Assembly (NCBI GenBank): GCA_034437315.1
Contig: DAOTUC010000362.1
Span: forward strand, 1-14,319
Direction: 5' to 3'
Source of the DNA: DSAR01 sp034437315
GTDB taxonomy: Bacteria > Chloroflexota > Anaerolineae > B4-G1
DNA: 14,319 nucleotides
Shown here: positions 1 through 9,647 of the stretch, piece after piece
Layout: the number at the start of each line of letters is the position of its first letter
Numbering within the stretch: the first letter of the stretch is position 1
Position numbers and translations under genes: made by a program
The notes under the pieces: model-generated
The model's database searches: none
What the model saw: the letters and a program-made list of their open reading frames with translations, nothing else
Told to the model about the DNA's origin: nothing

Positions 1-3000
1 GTTCGCGCGCCCACTGCCGGTATCGGCGCGCCCGCTTTTCGCCCATCCAGTCGCCCTCGCATAAGTCGACGAAGCGCGTCAGTGCAACGTGCAAGAACCA
101 GCCCAGCCACACGCTCTCCCCCCGCCCCTCGATGCCCACCCGGTTCATGCCATCGTTCCAATCGCCGGCGCCGATCAGGGGCAAGCCCCGCGGCCCCGAC
201 GTCTTGCTGTGCTCCAGGGCCCGGCAGCAGTGCTCGTACAGCGTGTACGCCTCGTCGCTCAGATCGAAGTGTCCGTAGCGCTCCTCCTCCTCCTCCTCTT
301 TCTCCTCATCGGCCAATGGCTCACCCCGGCGGAAGGGCGCCCGCTCGTCCAAGATCGTTGCGTCGCCGGTGGCGTTCACGTACTCGGCGGTGACGTAGGG
401 CAGCCACAACAGGTCGTCGCTGATGCGGGTCCGCACCCCGCGCCCCGAGGGCGGGTGCCACCAGTGGAGCACGTCCCCGGCCTCGAACTGGTGGCGGGCC
501 GCCCGGAGGATGTGCTCTCGCGCCAGTTCGGGCGCCGCGTGGACCAGGGCCATCACGTCCTGCAGCTGGTCACGGAAACCGTAGGCGCCCGATGACTGGT
601 AGAGGGCCGAACGGGCCCACAGGCGACAGGCCAGCGCCTGGTAGGGCAGCCAGCGGTTGAGCAACAGGTCCATCGCCGGATCGGGGGTCTCCACGGCGAC
701 GGCGCCCAGGAAGTCGTCCCAGAACGCCGCCGTCGCCTCCCACGCCTCCGCCACCCGCGCCTTGTCCCGGTATTCGTGGATCAGGTTCAGCGCGTCCTCC
801 CGGTCCGCGCCCTGGCCGAGCAGGAAGAAGATCTCCTGAGTCTCGCCCGGCTCCAGGTCCAGGTGAACCTGGATCGCCGCGCACGGATCCAGCCCCGGCC
901 TGACCTCGTCGCCCTCCAACCCGATCCGCCCCAGCGCCGCCGGGAGATGGTAAGTACCCTCGCGTCCCAGGAACTCGGTCCGGTCGGCAGTCAGGCCGTG
1001 GGGTTGCTGGCTGGCGGCCAGGAAGGCCACCCGCTGACCGAACTCGGCGTGGTAGGCGTTGCGGGCCAGCAGCGCCTGCGTCTCGACCTCGTATTCGGGC
1101 GCCACGTACTGCTGGGCCCGGTCCCGGTGGGCGCCCAGCACCCACTCGGCGTAATAGGTGACCGTGATGCGCCGGGCCTTGTCCCGGGCGTTCTCCAACC
1201 GCAATTGAATCACCTTGACCGGGGCGTCGGGCGCGACGAAGAGGCGCAGTTCCTGGCGCAGATCGTGGCTGTGGTGCTCGAAGACGGTGTAACCCGGGCC
1301 GTGGCGCACCAGGTAGGGGGCGTCCTCTCGGGCCGGCAGCGGCGTCGGCGACCACACCGCGGCGGTCTGCTCGTCGCGCAGGTAGAGCACCTCGCCGGGC
1401 ACATCGGTCACCGGGTCGTTGCGCCAGGGGGTCAGCCGGTTCTCGCCGCTGTTCCCGGCCCAGGTGTAACCGCCGCCGGCCTCGGAGACGAGGAAACCAA
1501 AGTTGGGGTTGGCGATCACGTTGATCCAGGGAGCGGGGGTCCAAATCTCCCCTTCCAAGTAAATGACGTATTCGCGCCCGTCTGGGGTGAAGCCGCCCAG
1601 GCCGTTATCGAACTGTAGATCGTCGGGACGATGCAGTGTCCCCATATCGACCGCCGGGACGTCCTTCCCGCGCAGGGGGGCCGAGGGGACGAAGCGGGGC
1701 AAGCGCGCCGGGCGGCGGCCCAAACCCGACAGTTGATCGGCCAGCCGCCCCTTTTCGCCATCCAGCACGGCGCGGGCCGCCGTCTCCAGCAGCAAGCGAT
1801 CGGCGCGCGTCATCTGGTGAGCGTTCAGGATGAAAATGCCGCCGCGCCGGTTCAGCCAAGCGTCATTATCAGTCTGGGTCACCAGGCTTTGCAGTTGGCC
1901 GCTCAATTCCTGGGCGTATCCCACGTCCTTCTGGTTGACGATCACCAGGTCGATAGACGTTTGGCGAGAGCGCCAATAGGCGTGGGCCCGGAGTAACTCA
2001 CGCACCAACCCGGTCTGATCCTCTTCACTGATCCGCACCAGGAGAATGGGGAAATCGCCCGAAATACCGAATGCCCACAGCCCGGCCTGCCCCTGACGGT
2101 TCTCGGACAACGACTGGGCCTCGCCCCGCATCGCGGCGTGGGGATATAGCAGGACGGACGACAACTTCTGCATCCGGGCCACGTCGGCGACGTCGAGTCG
2201 CAGGTTGCGCAACGCGGCCGCGGCCTGATCGCGCGCTCGGTCAAAGCTCTCGTCGATGCGTGCCCAGTTGCGATAACGACGGGCCAACGCCAGCGCCTCA
2301 TCGCGCGACTCGGCCGCCAGGGTGACGTAGGCCGCCCGGGCCGTCGTGTGGGGCGGCAGGTCGACGTTCTGCCCCAGGGCCATGATCGGGTCCAGAGTCG
2401 CGCCGGTCACGCCCAACAACCCGTTCCCTTTCTCACCCTCCGCGCGCTCAGGGTGCAGAAGCGCCGCCGGCGAGCGGGACGTCCGCCCGCGCCCCAGGAA
2501 CCGGGCCCGGTCGCTTTCGTAGTCCCCGGTTATCTCAACGTCACCGTTCGGCTCGACGAGCAACAGATGGATCACGTACAGGGACGTCTCTTCGGACGAG
2601 CGGGACCGCCGCCGGAAGAGCAATCCATTCAGGTCGGGCAGGCGCTCGCTCTCGATGAAAAGCTTGTTGAAGGCCGGATGCTGCCGGTCGGTATCCTGGG
2701 GCGCCATGACCAGTTCGCCATAACTGGTCAACGCCAGCCGGCGCCACCGGTCGCTGCGATTGGTGAGGGTGACGCGCCGCACCTCGACGTCATCGTCGGG
2801 ATCGACGACGACGTCGAGCGTTGAGGCAATGTCGTGATTCCGCCGCCAGAACTCGGCCCGGTGGGCGTGAAAACGTACCTGCATATCGGTCGGGGCCACG
2901 CCGGTCGGTTGCTGGGTCACCGACCAGAGATCGCCGCTCTCCTGATCCTGGATGTAGATCCAGGTCCCCCAATCGTCCAACGTCGTATCGGCCCGCCAAC

Positions 3001-6000
3001 GGGTGAGCGCGACCGGCTCGACCGGTTCGGATCGGGGAGTGTAGGCACTGTATCCGCCTCCTGCCCCGGTGATGAGCACGCTGTACTGTCCATTCGAAAG
3101 CAGGTGCACGTGGGGCACGGGGGTGTCGCCCGGCACGTCCCAGGGACGCAAATCGACGCCTAGATCTTCCCTGCGCTGCACACCGACCGTCTCCTCCGGC
3201 AACTCCTCCAGCGGCGCCCGGCGGGGTACCTGTTCCTGCAACAGCCTTTCGATGCTCTGGACTCTCGGGTCGCCGTGAAAGCGACGGACAATCGCTGCGT
3301 CAGTCAGGTAATTGGCTAATGCCAACAGAATCATCCCCTGGTGATGTACCATGTAGGAACGCACGATGGCCCGCTGCTGACCCATCGGCATGCGCGAGGG
3401 GGTATAGTCCACCGCCTCGTAGAAGCCGTAGTGACCGAGCATCCCCTCTCCGATCAGGTGCCGGACGTTCTCCAACACCGCCTGGGGAGTGACCGAGAGC
3501 GCGATCAATGAGGCATAAGGCGCGATGACCAAATCCTCGCCCAGCCCACGTTTGCGCCCCAAGCCCGGCACGCCGAAACCCCGGTATTGATAGTTCTTAT
3601 TGGCGTCGAAACGGTAATAGCCGGATTCGGAGATGCCCCACGGAATCCTCCCCCCCGCATGTGAGGAGGAGGATGGTGAGGTTCCACGCGCGCGAACAGA
3701 GGTCCGACGGGTGTAGTCGATCTGGCATTCGACCGCCCCCTGGTCGGTCTGGGAGAGCAACGTGTCCTCGTAGTTGCGAATCAATAGATCGGGCATCAGG
3801 TATTCGAACATGCTGCCGTTCCAGGAGAGCAATATCCGCCGACCGTCAATTTGCGAAAGGGGGCGATTCAAATGGAGCCAATGACTCTGGGGTACATCCC
3901 CCTTGGCGATGGCCACCACGCTGGCGATGCGGGCCTCGGAGGCCAGCATATCGTAGTGATTCTTGTCCAGTTCACCCGCCTCCACCTGCCACCCGAGATA
4001 AAACACCTGGCGTCGCTCGTCGAACAGGAAGCGGAAATCCATCGCAGTGGCGTATTCCTCGGCCTGGGCGGCCAGATCCTGCAACCCGATGAGCAACGTG
4101 CCGGCCGCCAGGCGGGCCTCGTCGAGGGCTTCGTCCATCCGCTCGCACCAAGCGCGAGCCTCTTCTGAACCCTCCTCGTCCGCCAACGTCTCCCGCAACT
4201 GGGCCAAGCAGTCGCTGCCATCCCGGCATATGGCGGACATCTTATCAAGTCGAGGGGCGGGCGGGAGCGCATCCAGGAACGCCGTCCACGCCTCTTTGAC
4301 GGCGTCGGGGGCATCTGGGCGGGTAAAGCGTTCGGGCGGTTCCCGCAGCAAATGGAGCCAGGGCATCAGCATGTCCAATTCTTCCTGGATATTGGATAGG
4401 TGATAATGGATTTTCTCCGACCAAAGCCGTAAATCCTGCAAGACGTCGGCATCCAGCCGACTGGATCTGGATTCCGCCAGATCCAGCAGGGCGTGATCGA
4501 GCTGGCGCCAGCCCTTCTGGCTCAACTCGGCCAGCAATGAGGCCCAGCGCTCCGGGCGACGACTGTCCCTCGCGACTCGTTCTCGAATGTCGGACAGCTT
4601 CTCCCGGAGCGTCGCAAGTTTCTCCTCCAGGGCAGCGACCGCTTCGACGTCGTCCAATACCTCGCCTAGGACGTCGAGGGTGTCCAGGAACCCCTCCCAC
4701 CGGCGGGTGTGGAGAATGGGCTGATGGGCCAGGTCCAATATCCCCTGCCGGAGCGCCCACAGGGAGGCCGCCAGGTTGCCGCTGTCGACGGTCGAAACGT
4801 AGCGCGGGGCCAGCGGTTTCAGGCTCTGGGTGTCGTACCAGTTCAAAAAGTGGCCCCGGTATCGCTCCAAATGGGACATACTTTCGTAGGCCGAGCGCAA
4901 GCGGATCGTCAGGTCCAGCAGGCCGACGTACCCGAACTCGTAGGCCGCCAGGGTGGAAAGTAATGCCAGCCCGATATTGGTAGGCGACGTCCGATGGGCC
5001 ACGACGCCCCGGGGGTCCTCCTGGAAGTGGTCGGGCGGCAGCCAGTGATCCTCGGGGCCGACGAAGCGCTCGAAGTAGAGCCACGTGCGGCGCGCCAGGC
5101 AACGCAGTTGCTGGCGCTGTTTCTCGGAGAGCGGCGCCCGCTCCTTGATGATGGGCTGGCTGATCCGGTGGGCGATCCACGGGGAGATCAGCCAAGCCAA
5201 CAGGAATGGGAGAGTGACGGGGAGAGCCGCCGGACGCAGCACAGCGAGCAACACCCCCACGGTCACGGCCACGACCGGCGCGCTCCGCATGCGTGACCAG
5301 ATCAACCGCAGCCTGGTTTCCCTGCCAAATAGACGGATCGTGTGCGCCGTCGTTGTCCACTGCAAGAGCCGCTTGTGAGTGACGAGCATCCGCACGCCCG
5401 TCGTCACGATGGCGTCGAACATCAAGACGGCCTCGTAGGGCAGAAAAATCAACGAGAACAAGCACCGGGCAGCCTCCAGCCTGAGAGAGCCCAGGCCGCC
5501 GTCGGCTGCCTGGTCCCAGAACAGCTTGCGGGCCAACCCGGTGACGACGCCCGAAAAGAACGGCATGGCCGACACGAAGAGGGCAATCGACGTCCACACC
5601 CACGGAGAGCCCGGCAGCCAGAACCAGCTGAGCAGCAGGAAGGCCAACAGCATGGGGGTGTGCAGACTGCGGCGCAGGTTATCGAAAATCTTCCAGCGAT
5701 CCAGGGCCGAGAGCTGGTTTTCGATCTTCCCCTCACCGGCGTGGGGCACCCAGGGGAACAGCCAGGGGAGGATCTGCCAATCGCCGCGCACCCAGCGGTG
5801 CATCCGGTGGGCGCAGGTCAGGTAATCGGGCGGATAATCCTCGTACAACACGACGTCGGTCAGCAGCCCGGCTCGCCCGTGAATGCCCTCGAACAGATCG
5901 TGGCTCAGCAGGGTGTTCTCCGGCACCCGCCCCTCCAAGCTGCGCTGGAAAGCCGCCAGGTCGTAGATCCCTTTCCCCACGTAGAGACCCTCGCCGAAGA

Positions 6001-7906
6001 CATCCTGGTAGACGTCGGACACCGCCCGCGTGTACAGATCCACGCCCACGTCGCCGGCAAAGATGCGGGTAAACAGGGAACGATTGGCCACGACCGGCTC
6101 GATCTCCACCCGGGGCTGGAGCACCGTATACCCGGCTACCACCCGGTCGCCAGAGGGCGCGAAGCGGGGCTGGTTCAGGGGGTGATTCAGGGTGGCGACC
6201 ATGCGGCGCGCGCTGTCGTGGGGCAGGGCGGTATCGGCGTCCAACGTGATGACGTAACGCACGTCGGGGAGGGGGTCCAGGTCTCCCTGCTGTACGACGT
6301 AGGAGGTCTCTTCATCCCCCTGGAGCAGGCGGTTGAATTCCATCAATTTGCCCCGCTTCCGCTCCCATCCCATCCAGCAATCCTCGGCCTCGTTCCACAA
6401 TCGACGGCGATGGAAGAGGTAAAAGGGCCCGGGGGTCTCCCGGTGGTAACGGTGGTTTAGATCACTAATGCCCTGCCGGGCCTGTTCGATCAGCGCCTCG
6501 TCCTCTGGCATCGTCTCCTGGGGCGCGTCGGTGAAATCGGTGAGCAGGGCGAAGTGCAGGTTGGGGTCGGCGTTGCTCAGATAATGCAACTCGATCTGTT
6601 GGAGCAATTCCTCAACCTCGTCGGTGTCGGATAGGAGCGTGGGCATCACCACTATCGTCTTGCACGTACCGGGCATCCCATCGCTGAAGTCCAGCTTGGG
6701 CAAAACCCGGGGGGATGCAATGCGGGTGATCAACGCGTTGACCAGGTTGACGGCGACCGTCCACGCCGGCACCAGGCCCAGGATCGCCCTGCCCACCCAA
6801 TGGAGCAGCGTGCCCCCACTGGCGCGCAGATAGGCCGTCCCTCCGATTAGGATGAGCAAGACCAACACACCGAGCGCCCCCAGGTAGACCGGCAGCGGAT
6901 GGTCGAACGTCCACCGGCGCAGTCGCATAGCCCGGGATGGCCGGTAATCGAGATGTTCCTCCAGTTCCCGGCGGCCCGCGTCCAACAGGTAAAAGCCTAC
7001 GTGATCGACGGGGGCCGATCCGTCACCCTCCCGCTTCTCTGAAGCCGCCTGGGCCAGGTCGAGCGCGGCCCGGGCGACCGCCTCCTCGCTCTCGGCCGCG
7101 TGGCGGGCCAGTTGCTCGACCGTCTCCCGGTACTGGTTGCGGGTGTCGAAGTCCATCCGCTCGTAGACGCCGGCCGGGTCGGTGCGCAAGATCGCTTCGA
7201 CCCGGCTGACGTCCTCGAAGAAGGTTTTCCAATCCTGCGTCTCCAAAAACCGCAGACTGCGGAGACAGTTGGCGACGAGGGTCTCGGCATCCAGGTCGTC
7301 GAAGGAAATAGAAGAGGACGATGCGCCTTCTGCTCCGACCAGATCCTCGACTGCGCGGACGGCGGCCTGGCTCAAGAGCTGGATCACGCCCCAGCGCAAC
7401 ATCGTCGGCAGCGCCCACAGTTCTCCCAGCGTCAGGGGAGACGTCTGCTGGTAAGCGCGGACGAAGGTCTGGAGTTGATCGACGTTCAACTGGCCGGCCG
7501 TGCGTCCGAGCAATGCCAGGGCCAGGGCGTAGACCCGGGGGTAGCCCTGGAGAGACGTCGTTTCCAGCTTGGGGAGGCGGCGGTAGTAGTCGGCTGGCAT
7601 GTTCTCCTGGATCTGCCGGATCGCCTGTTGGATCAAGTGGTAATTGTCCAGGATCCACTCACCGACGCTGGAGAGGATCCCTTCCACCTCGGTCACCTCC
7701 TGGAACTGTTCGTACACCTGGCGCAGGATGGCCTTATGCTCGGAGAGGGACGCCAGGTGGGGCGCATCCGGACCGAATCGTTCGGAGGTGGCGAGGCGCC
7801 CAGCGTGGCGCTCGGCCAACTGGGCGGCCAGGTCCTCCAGGTCGTCCGCGTCCCACCGCCGGTTCTCCAGGGGAATTTGTGTAAAAAGTTCGTTGCTAGA
7901 CGTCAT
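1..7906 (-). CDS. ndvB: Cyclic beta-1,2-glucan synthase (NdvB/ChvB family), 3' end beyond the window
   Basis: An inner-membrane enzyme that polymerises UDP-glucose into beta-1,2-glucan, cyclises it and trims it by phosphorolysis (family knowledge). The frame is open for 2635 codons without a stop and leaves at base 2. Visible order: N-terminal region about 1-335; membrane segments near 338-392; GT84 domain with LDADT (D556, D558), SHDLFEG and HRWVRGDWQ (about 703-711); further membrane segments near 745-785, 812-835 and 876-912; glucoamylase-like domain with STVDSGNL (D1041), LSWNGSMFEYLMP, PWGISES (1422-1428) and HHQGM (1521-1525); two GH94 sandwich regions starting near 1609 and 2131; and the GH94 catalytic loop GDWNDGMN with D2585 as the expected general acid. 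Rhizobial NdvB is about 2830 residues, so roughly 200 residues are missing at the left. The ATG at 7906 overlaps the preceding TGA by one base (TGATG), with AAAAGGG six bases upstream, which suggests translational coupling to the Usp gene. An unusual insertion lies at 1402-1420. Confidence 0.93.
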   Translation of the reverse strand, partial: MTSSNELFTQIPLENRRWDADDLEDLAAQLAERHAGRLATSERFGPDAPHLASLSEHKAILRQVYEQFQEVTEVEGILSSVGEWILDNYHLIQQAIRQIQENMPADYYRRLPKLETTSLQGYPRVYALALALLGRTAGQLNVDQLQTFVRAYQQTSPLTLGELWALPTMLRWGVIQLLSQAAVRAVEDLVGAEGASSSSISFDDLDAETLVANCLRSLRFLETQDWKTFFEDVSRVEAILRTDPAGVYERMDFDTRNQYRETVEQLARHAAESEEAVARAALDLAQAASEKREGDGSAPVDHVGFYLLDAGRRELEEHLDYRPSRAMRLRRWTFDHPLPVYLGALGVLVLLILIGGTAYLRASGGTLLHWVGRAILGLVPAWTVAVNLVNALITRIASPRVLPKLDFSDGMPGTCKTIVVMPTLLSDTDEVEELLQQIELHYLSNADPNLHFALLTDFTDAPQETMPEDEALIEQARQGISDLNHRYHRETPGPFYLFHRRRLWNEAEDCWMGWERKRGKLMEFNRLLQGDEETSYVVQQGDLDPLPDVRYVITLDADTALPHDSARRMVATLNHPLNQPRFAPSGDRVVAGYTVLQPRVEIEPVVANRSLFTRIFAGDVGVDLYTRAVSDVYQDVFGEGLYVGKGIYDLAAFQRSLEGRVPENTLLSHDLFEGIHGRAGLLTDVVLYEDYPPDYLTCAHRMHRWVRGDWQILPWLFPWVPHAGEGKIENQLSALDRWKIFDNLRRSLHTPMLLAFLLLSWFWLPGSPWVWTSIALFVSAMPFFSGVVTGLARKLFWDQAADGGLGSLRLEAARCLFSLIFLPYEAVLMFDAIVTTGVRMLVTHKRLLQWTTTAHTIRLFGRETRLRLIWSRMRSAPVVAVTVGVLLAVLRPAALPVTLPFLLAWLISPWIAHRISQPIIKERAPLSEKQRQQLRCLARRTWLYFERFVGPEDHWLPPDHFQEDPRGVVAHRTSPTNIGLALLSTLAAYEFGYVGLLDLTIRLRSAYESMSHLERYRGHFLNWYDTQSLKPLAPRYVSTVDSGNLAASLWALRQGILDLAHQPILHTRRWEGFLDTLDVLGEVLDDVEAVAALEEKLATLREKLSDIRERVARDSRRPERWASLLAELSQKGWRQLDHALLDLAESRSSRLDADVLQDLRLWSEKIHYHLSNIQEELDMLMPWLHLLREPPERFTRPDAPDAVKEAWTAFLDALPPAPRLDKMSAICRDGSDCLAQLRETLADEEGSEEARAWCERMDEALDEARLAAGTLLIGLQDLAAQAEEYATAMDFRFLFDERRQVFYLGWQVEAGELDKNHYDMLASEARIASVVAIAKGDVPQSHWLHLNRPLSQIDGRRILLSWNGSMFEYLMPDLLIRNYEDTLLSQTDQGAVECQIDYTRRTSVRARGTSPSSSSHAGGRIPWGISESGYYRFDANKNYQYRGFGVPGLGRKRGLGEDLVIAPYASLIALSVTPQAVLENVRHLIGEGMLGHYGFYEAVDYTPSRMPMGQQRAIVRSYMVHHQGMILLALANYLTDAAIVRRFHGDPRVQSIERLLQEQVPRRAPLEELPEETVGVQRREDLGVDLRPWDVPGDTPVPHVHLLSNGQYSVLITGAGGGYSAYTPRSEPVEPVALTRWRADTTLDDWGTWIYIQDQESGDLWSVTQQPTGVAPTDMQVRFHAHRAEFWRRNHDIASTLDVVVDPDDDVEVRRVTLTNRSDRWRRLALTSYGELVMAPQDTDRQHPAFNKLFIESERLPDLNGLLFRRRSRSSEETSLYVIHLLLVEPNGDVEITGDYESDRARFLGRGRTSRSPAALLHPERAEGEKGNGLLGVTGATLDPIMALGQNVDLPPHTTARAAYVTLAAESRDEALALARRYRNWARIDESFDRARDQAAAALRNLRLDVADVARMQKLSSVLLYPHAAMRGEAQSLSENRQGQAGLWAFGISGDFPILLVRISEEDQTGLVRELLRAHAYWRSRQTSIDLVIVNQKDVGYAQELSGQLQSLVTQTDNDAWLNRRGGIFILNAHQMTRADRLLLETAARAVLDGEKGRLADQLSGLGRRPARLPRFVPSAPLRGKDVPAVDMGTLHRPDDLQFDNGLGGFTPDGREYVIYLEGEIWTPAPWINVIANPNFGFLVSEAGGGYTWAGNSGENRLTPWRNDPVTDVPGEVLYLRDEQTAAVWSPTPLPAREDAPYLVRHGPGYTVFEHHSHDLRQELRLFVAPDAPVKVIQLRLENARDKARRITVTYYAEWVLGAHRDRAQQYVAPEYEVETQALLARNAYHAEFGQRVAFLAASQQPHGLTADRTEFLGREGTYHLPAALGRIGLEGDEVRPGLDPCAAIQVHLDLEPGETQEIFFLLGQGADREDALNLIHEYRDKARVAEAWEATAAFWDDFLGAVAVETPDPAMDLLLNRWLPYQALACRLWARSALYQSSGAYGFRDQLQDVMALVHAAPELAREHILRAARHQFEAGDVLHWWHPPSGRGVRTRISDDLLWLPYVTAEYVNATGDATILDERAPFRRGEPLADEEKEEEEEERYGHFDLSDEAYTLYEHCCRALEHSKTSGPRGLPLIGAGDWNDGMNRVGIEGRGESVWLGWFLHVALTRFVDLCEGDWMGEKRARRYRQWARE
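3647..3703 (-). other. In-frame Ser/Gly-rich insertion inside the glucan synthase
   Basis: In NdvB-type proteins the conserved stretch normally reads like RRxGVPWGISES. Here, between R1401 and I1421, about 18 extra residues intervene (TSVRARGTSPSSSSHAGGR). The frame is kept on both sides. The DNA contains ATCCTCC (3645-3651) and its complement GGAGGAT (3668-3674), so it can fold into a short stem. The composition (Ser run, Gly pair, no hydrophobic pattern) is unlike the surrounding domain. It may be a small palindromic element inserted in frame, or a lineage-specific loop. The comparison with the family is from memory, not from an alignment. Confidence 0.5.
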
Positions 7907-8862
7907 CAATGGCCCTTTTTCTCCTGTGCGACTTCTTCAACTTTCAATTTCTCAGCCTCTTCCCGGGAAATGTCCTGGACGATCAACAAGGGGGTCGCAC
8001 CGTAGGCGATGAAGTTGAGGGTCACACTGCCATACGGCCACTGGGCCTCGCCGGAATAACCGTGGGCGCTCAAGAGGACGAGGTCCACCTCCTCCTGGCG
8101 GACCAGACGATGCAGGCTGGCGGCGATACTTTCGCCAACGACCAGGTGGGAATGAACGTCGGCCGAAAGGCGACTTTCCAGATCCGCCATGTAGGCCTGG
8201 CCCTCCTTTCGGTTGATCGCCACCAGACGTTCCACCAATTCCTGCTCTTCCCCGGTCAGCGGCGCCCGGCGGGCTATCTCCGGTTTTTTCACGACGTGGG
8301 CCAACAACAATTGCGCGTCCTGGGAATGGGCCAAGCTGGTCGCCAGCGACAGGACGTATTCGGCCCGCTGGGAACCATCCAGCGGCACCATGAGCTTTCG
8401 ATAGCGCAAGCCCTCCAGGTTCTCGGGGACGGCGCGGTAGGCCCGCACGATCAACGTAGGCACGTAAGCCCGCAGGATCACCTTCTGGACGACGCTGTTG
8501 ATGTTCCACTTGCTGAGCCCGCTCCGGCCGTGACTGCTGAGCACGAGCAGATCTACCTCCTGCTCGTGGGCGAAGGTGACGATCCGCTCGGCAGCGTCTC
8601 CCTCCAAGATAACCTTCTCCACCTGGAGCCCGATTCCTCGCAAGCGCTCGTGCACCGCATCCAGGTAGGCCTCGGCCTCCGATTTGCGCAATTGCCAGCG
8701 GAGGGGACTCAACGTCTCCTCGTCCTTCTCATTATCACGACGCTCCATGACCCGCAGCAGGATGATCTGGGCATCGAAGGCCTGGGCGGTGGTTACGATG
8801 TGGGGCAACACCGCCTCGGCCAGGTTAGAGCCATCCAGGGGAACCAGAATTCGATCAAACAT
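7906..8862 (-). CDS. Universal stress protein with two tandem Usp domains
   Basis: A 318-residue UspA-superfamily protein, soluble, with no signal peptide. Domain 1 (about 1-145) begins FDRILVPLDGS and ends with SSHGRSGLSKWNINSV then VPTLIV. Domain 2 (about 153-297) begins YRKLMVPLDGS and ends with SAHGYSGEAQWPYGSV then TPLLIV. Usp domains of this type commonly bind ATP through GxxG followed by G-S. Domain 2 keeps it (G268, G271, G278, S279), while domain 1 has N122 in place of the third glycine, so the two sites may differ in nucleotide binding. A charged tail (299-318) follows. I chose the ATG at 8862 because AAAGGA lies seven bases upstream and the VPLDGS strand then starts at the usual place; a TTG at 8901 would add 13 residues. 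It lies 35 bases after the ZIP transporter gene and overlaps the glucan synthase start by one base. The specific stress response is not determinable from sequence. Confidence 0.92.
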   Translation of the reverse strand: MFDRILVPLDGSNLAEAVLPHIVTTAQAFDAQIILLRVMERRDNEKDEETLSPLRWQLRKSEAEAYLDAVHERLRGIGLQVEKVILEGDAAERIVTFAHEQEVDLLVLSSHGRSGLSKWNINSVVQKVILRAYVPTLIVRAYRAVPENLEGLRYRKLMVPLDGSQRAEYVLSLATSLAHSQDAQLLLAHVVKKPEIARRAPLTGEEQELVERLVAINRKEGQAYMADLESRLSADVHSHLVVGESIAASLHRLVRQEEVDLVLLSAHGYSGEAQWPYGSVTLNFIAYGATPLLIVQDISREEAEKLKVEEVAQEKKGH

Positions 8863-8869
8863 CTTTAAG

Positions 8870-8875
8870 TCCTTT
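8870..8875 (-). promoter_or_regulatory. Ribosome binding site that sets the Usp start
   Basis: AAAGGA on the minus strand, seven bases before the ATG at 8862. It favours this start over an in-frame TTG at 8901, which overlaps the end of the preceding ZIP gene. Confidence 0.7.
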
Positions 8876-8897
8876 CTCGCCATTATGGTAAAATCAT

Positions 8898-9647
8898 TCA
8901 ACCCTTCAACGTCACGATAGCAACGCCGGTCAAGACGCCCCCCAGCAACGCAACCAAGGCGTAGGGCCGCCTCTCCGACTCGACCTCGGGCAACAGATGG
9001 GAGGCGCCCACGTAGACCAGGGCGCCCGCCGACAGGGCCAAGAGAACGCCCAACGTCGGATCTTCAATGCGCTCGACGAAGAAATGGGAGACCAAGGCGC
9101 CCAACGGCGTCGAAAGGGCCGCTGCCAGGAATGCGTACCAGAAAGAGCGACGGCGGCTAAAACCTGCCCGCTCCAGGATGACCCAAGAGACAATGCCCTC
9201 CGGGAATTCGTGAAGGATCATCCCGATAGCGGCGGCCCAGCCGGTGAACACATCGACGTTGAAGGTGACCGAATAAATCATCCCATCGATGAGGGAGTGG
9301 AGGCCAATACCCAGGAGGGGCGTCAGCGCCAGGGCGTAGTTCACCTGACTCTCCACCCGGTGCCGGTGATTGTACAGACGCAAGAAGTAGTTGAACAGAT
9401 AAAGGCCAATGAAACCGAGAAGCAAAAACGCCGGCCCCCGGCCATTCATCTCAAAGGATTCAGGAACGACGTGCAGAAAAGAGATCGAGATCAACATCCC
9501 CGCCGCAAATCCCTTGAAATAGACAGCGTGCCGCTCGCTCCACCGGGCGTGCCGGCCGATCATAAAGATTCCCAACGTCGTGATGACACAGGCCATCGAA
9601 CTGGCGAGCATCACGCCCACGAACGTATTGACGTGCTCAATGCCCAT
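8898..9647 (-). CDS. ZIP-family divalent metal transporter
   Basis: A 249-residue polytopic membrane protein of the ZIP (ZRT/IRT-like) family, which moves Zn(II) or related divalent cations into the cytoplasm. About eight hydrophobic segments are visible, starting near residues 8, 45, 73, 104, 135, 167, 200 and 229. The family's metal-binding residues are present: HSLIDG in segment 4 (H117, D121) and HEFPEG in segment 5 (H146, E147, E150). HLLPE (217-221) is a further recognisable family motif. The segment-5 form resembles the HNIPEG of ZupT/GufA-type members rather than the HExxHE form of some others. The loop before segment 4 has a short His/Arg cluster (YNHRHR, about 92-97). The ATG at 9647 has GGAGGAG nine bases upstream. 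It follows the phosphoribosyltransferase gene after 152 bases, the widest gap in the window, so it could have its own promoter, although no convincing -35/-10 pair is visible. Substrate (Zn, Fe, Mn) cannot be told from sequence. Confidence 0.92.
   Translation of the reverse strand: MGIEHVNTFVGVMLASSMACVITTLGIFMIGRHARWSERHAVYFKGFAAGMLISISFLHVVPESFEMNGRGPAFLLLGFIGLYLFNYFLRLYNHRHRVESQVNYALALTPLLGIGLHSLIDGMIYSVTFNVDVFTGWAAAIGMILHEFPEGIVSWVILERAGFSRRRSFWYAFLAAALSTPLGALVSHFFVERIEDPTLGVLLALSAGALVYVGASHLLPEVESERRPYALVALLGGVLTGVAIVTLKG

Noticed and set aside
570..1544. Minus-strand frame of 324 codons
   Set aside because: Shadow of the GH94 region; the true frame encodes recognisable GH94 sequence (AGGGYTWAGNSGENRLTPW) across the same bases.
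3505..3687. Separate small gene at the insertion in the glucan synthase
   Set aside because: The glucan synthase frame reads straight through with family motifs on both sides, so the 60-codon frame is incidental.
4245..5603. Long minus-strand reading frame of 452 codons
   Set aside because: It lies in another frame of the glucan synthase; its Arg/Pro/Gly-rich composition is typical of GC-rich shadow frames and no motif is seen.
5342..6460. Plus-strand frame of 372 codons
   Set aside because: Antisense to the GT84 domain, including the LDADT motif; there is no recognisable protein and no independent ribosome site evidence.
7909..8868. Plus-strand frame covering almost the whole Usp gene
   Set aside because: An exact antisense shadow of the two-domain Usp protein, whose motifs are unmistakable on the minus strand.
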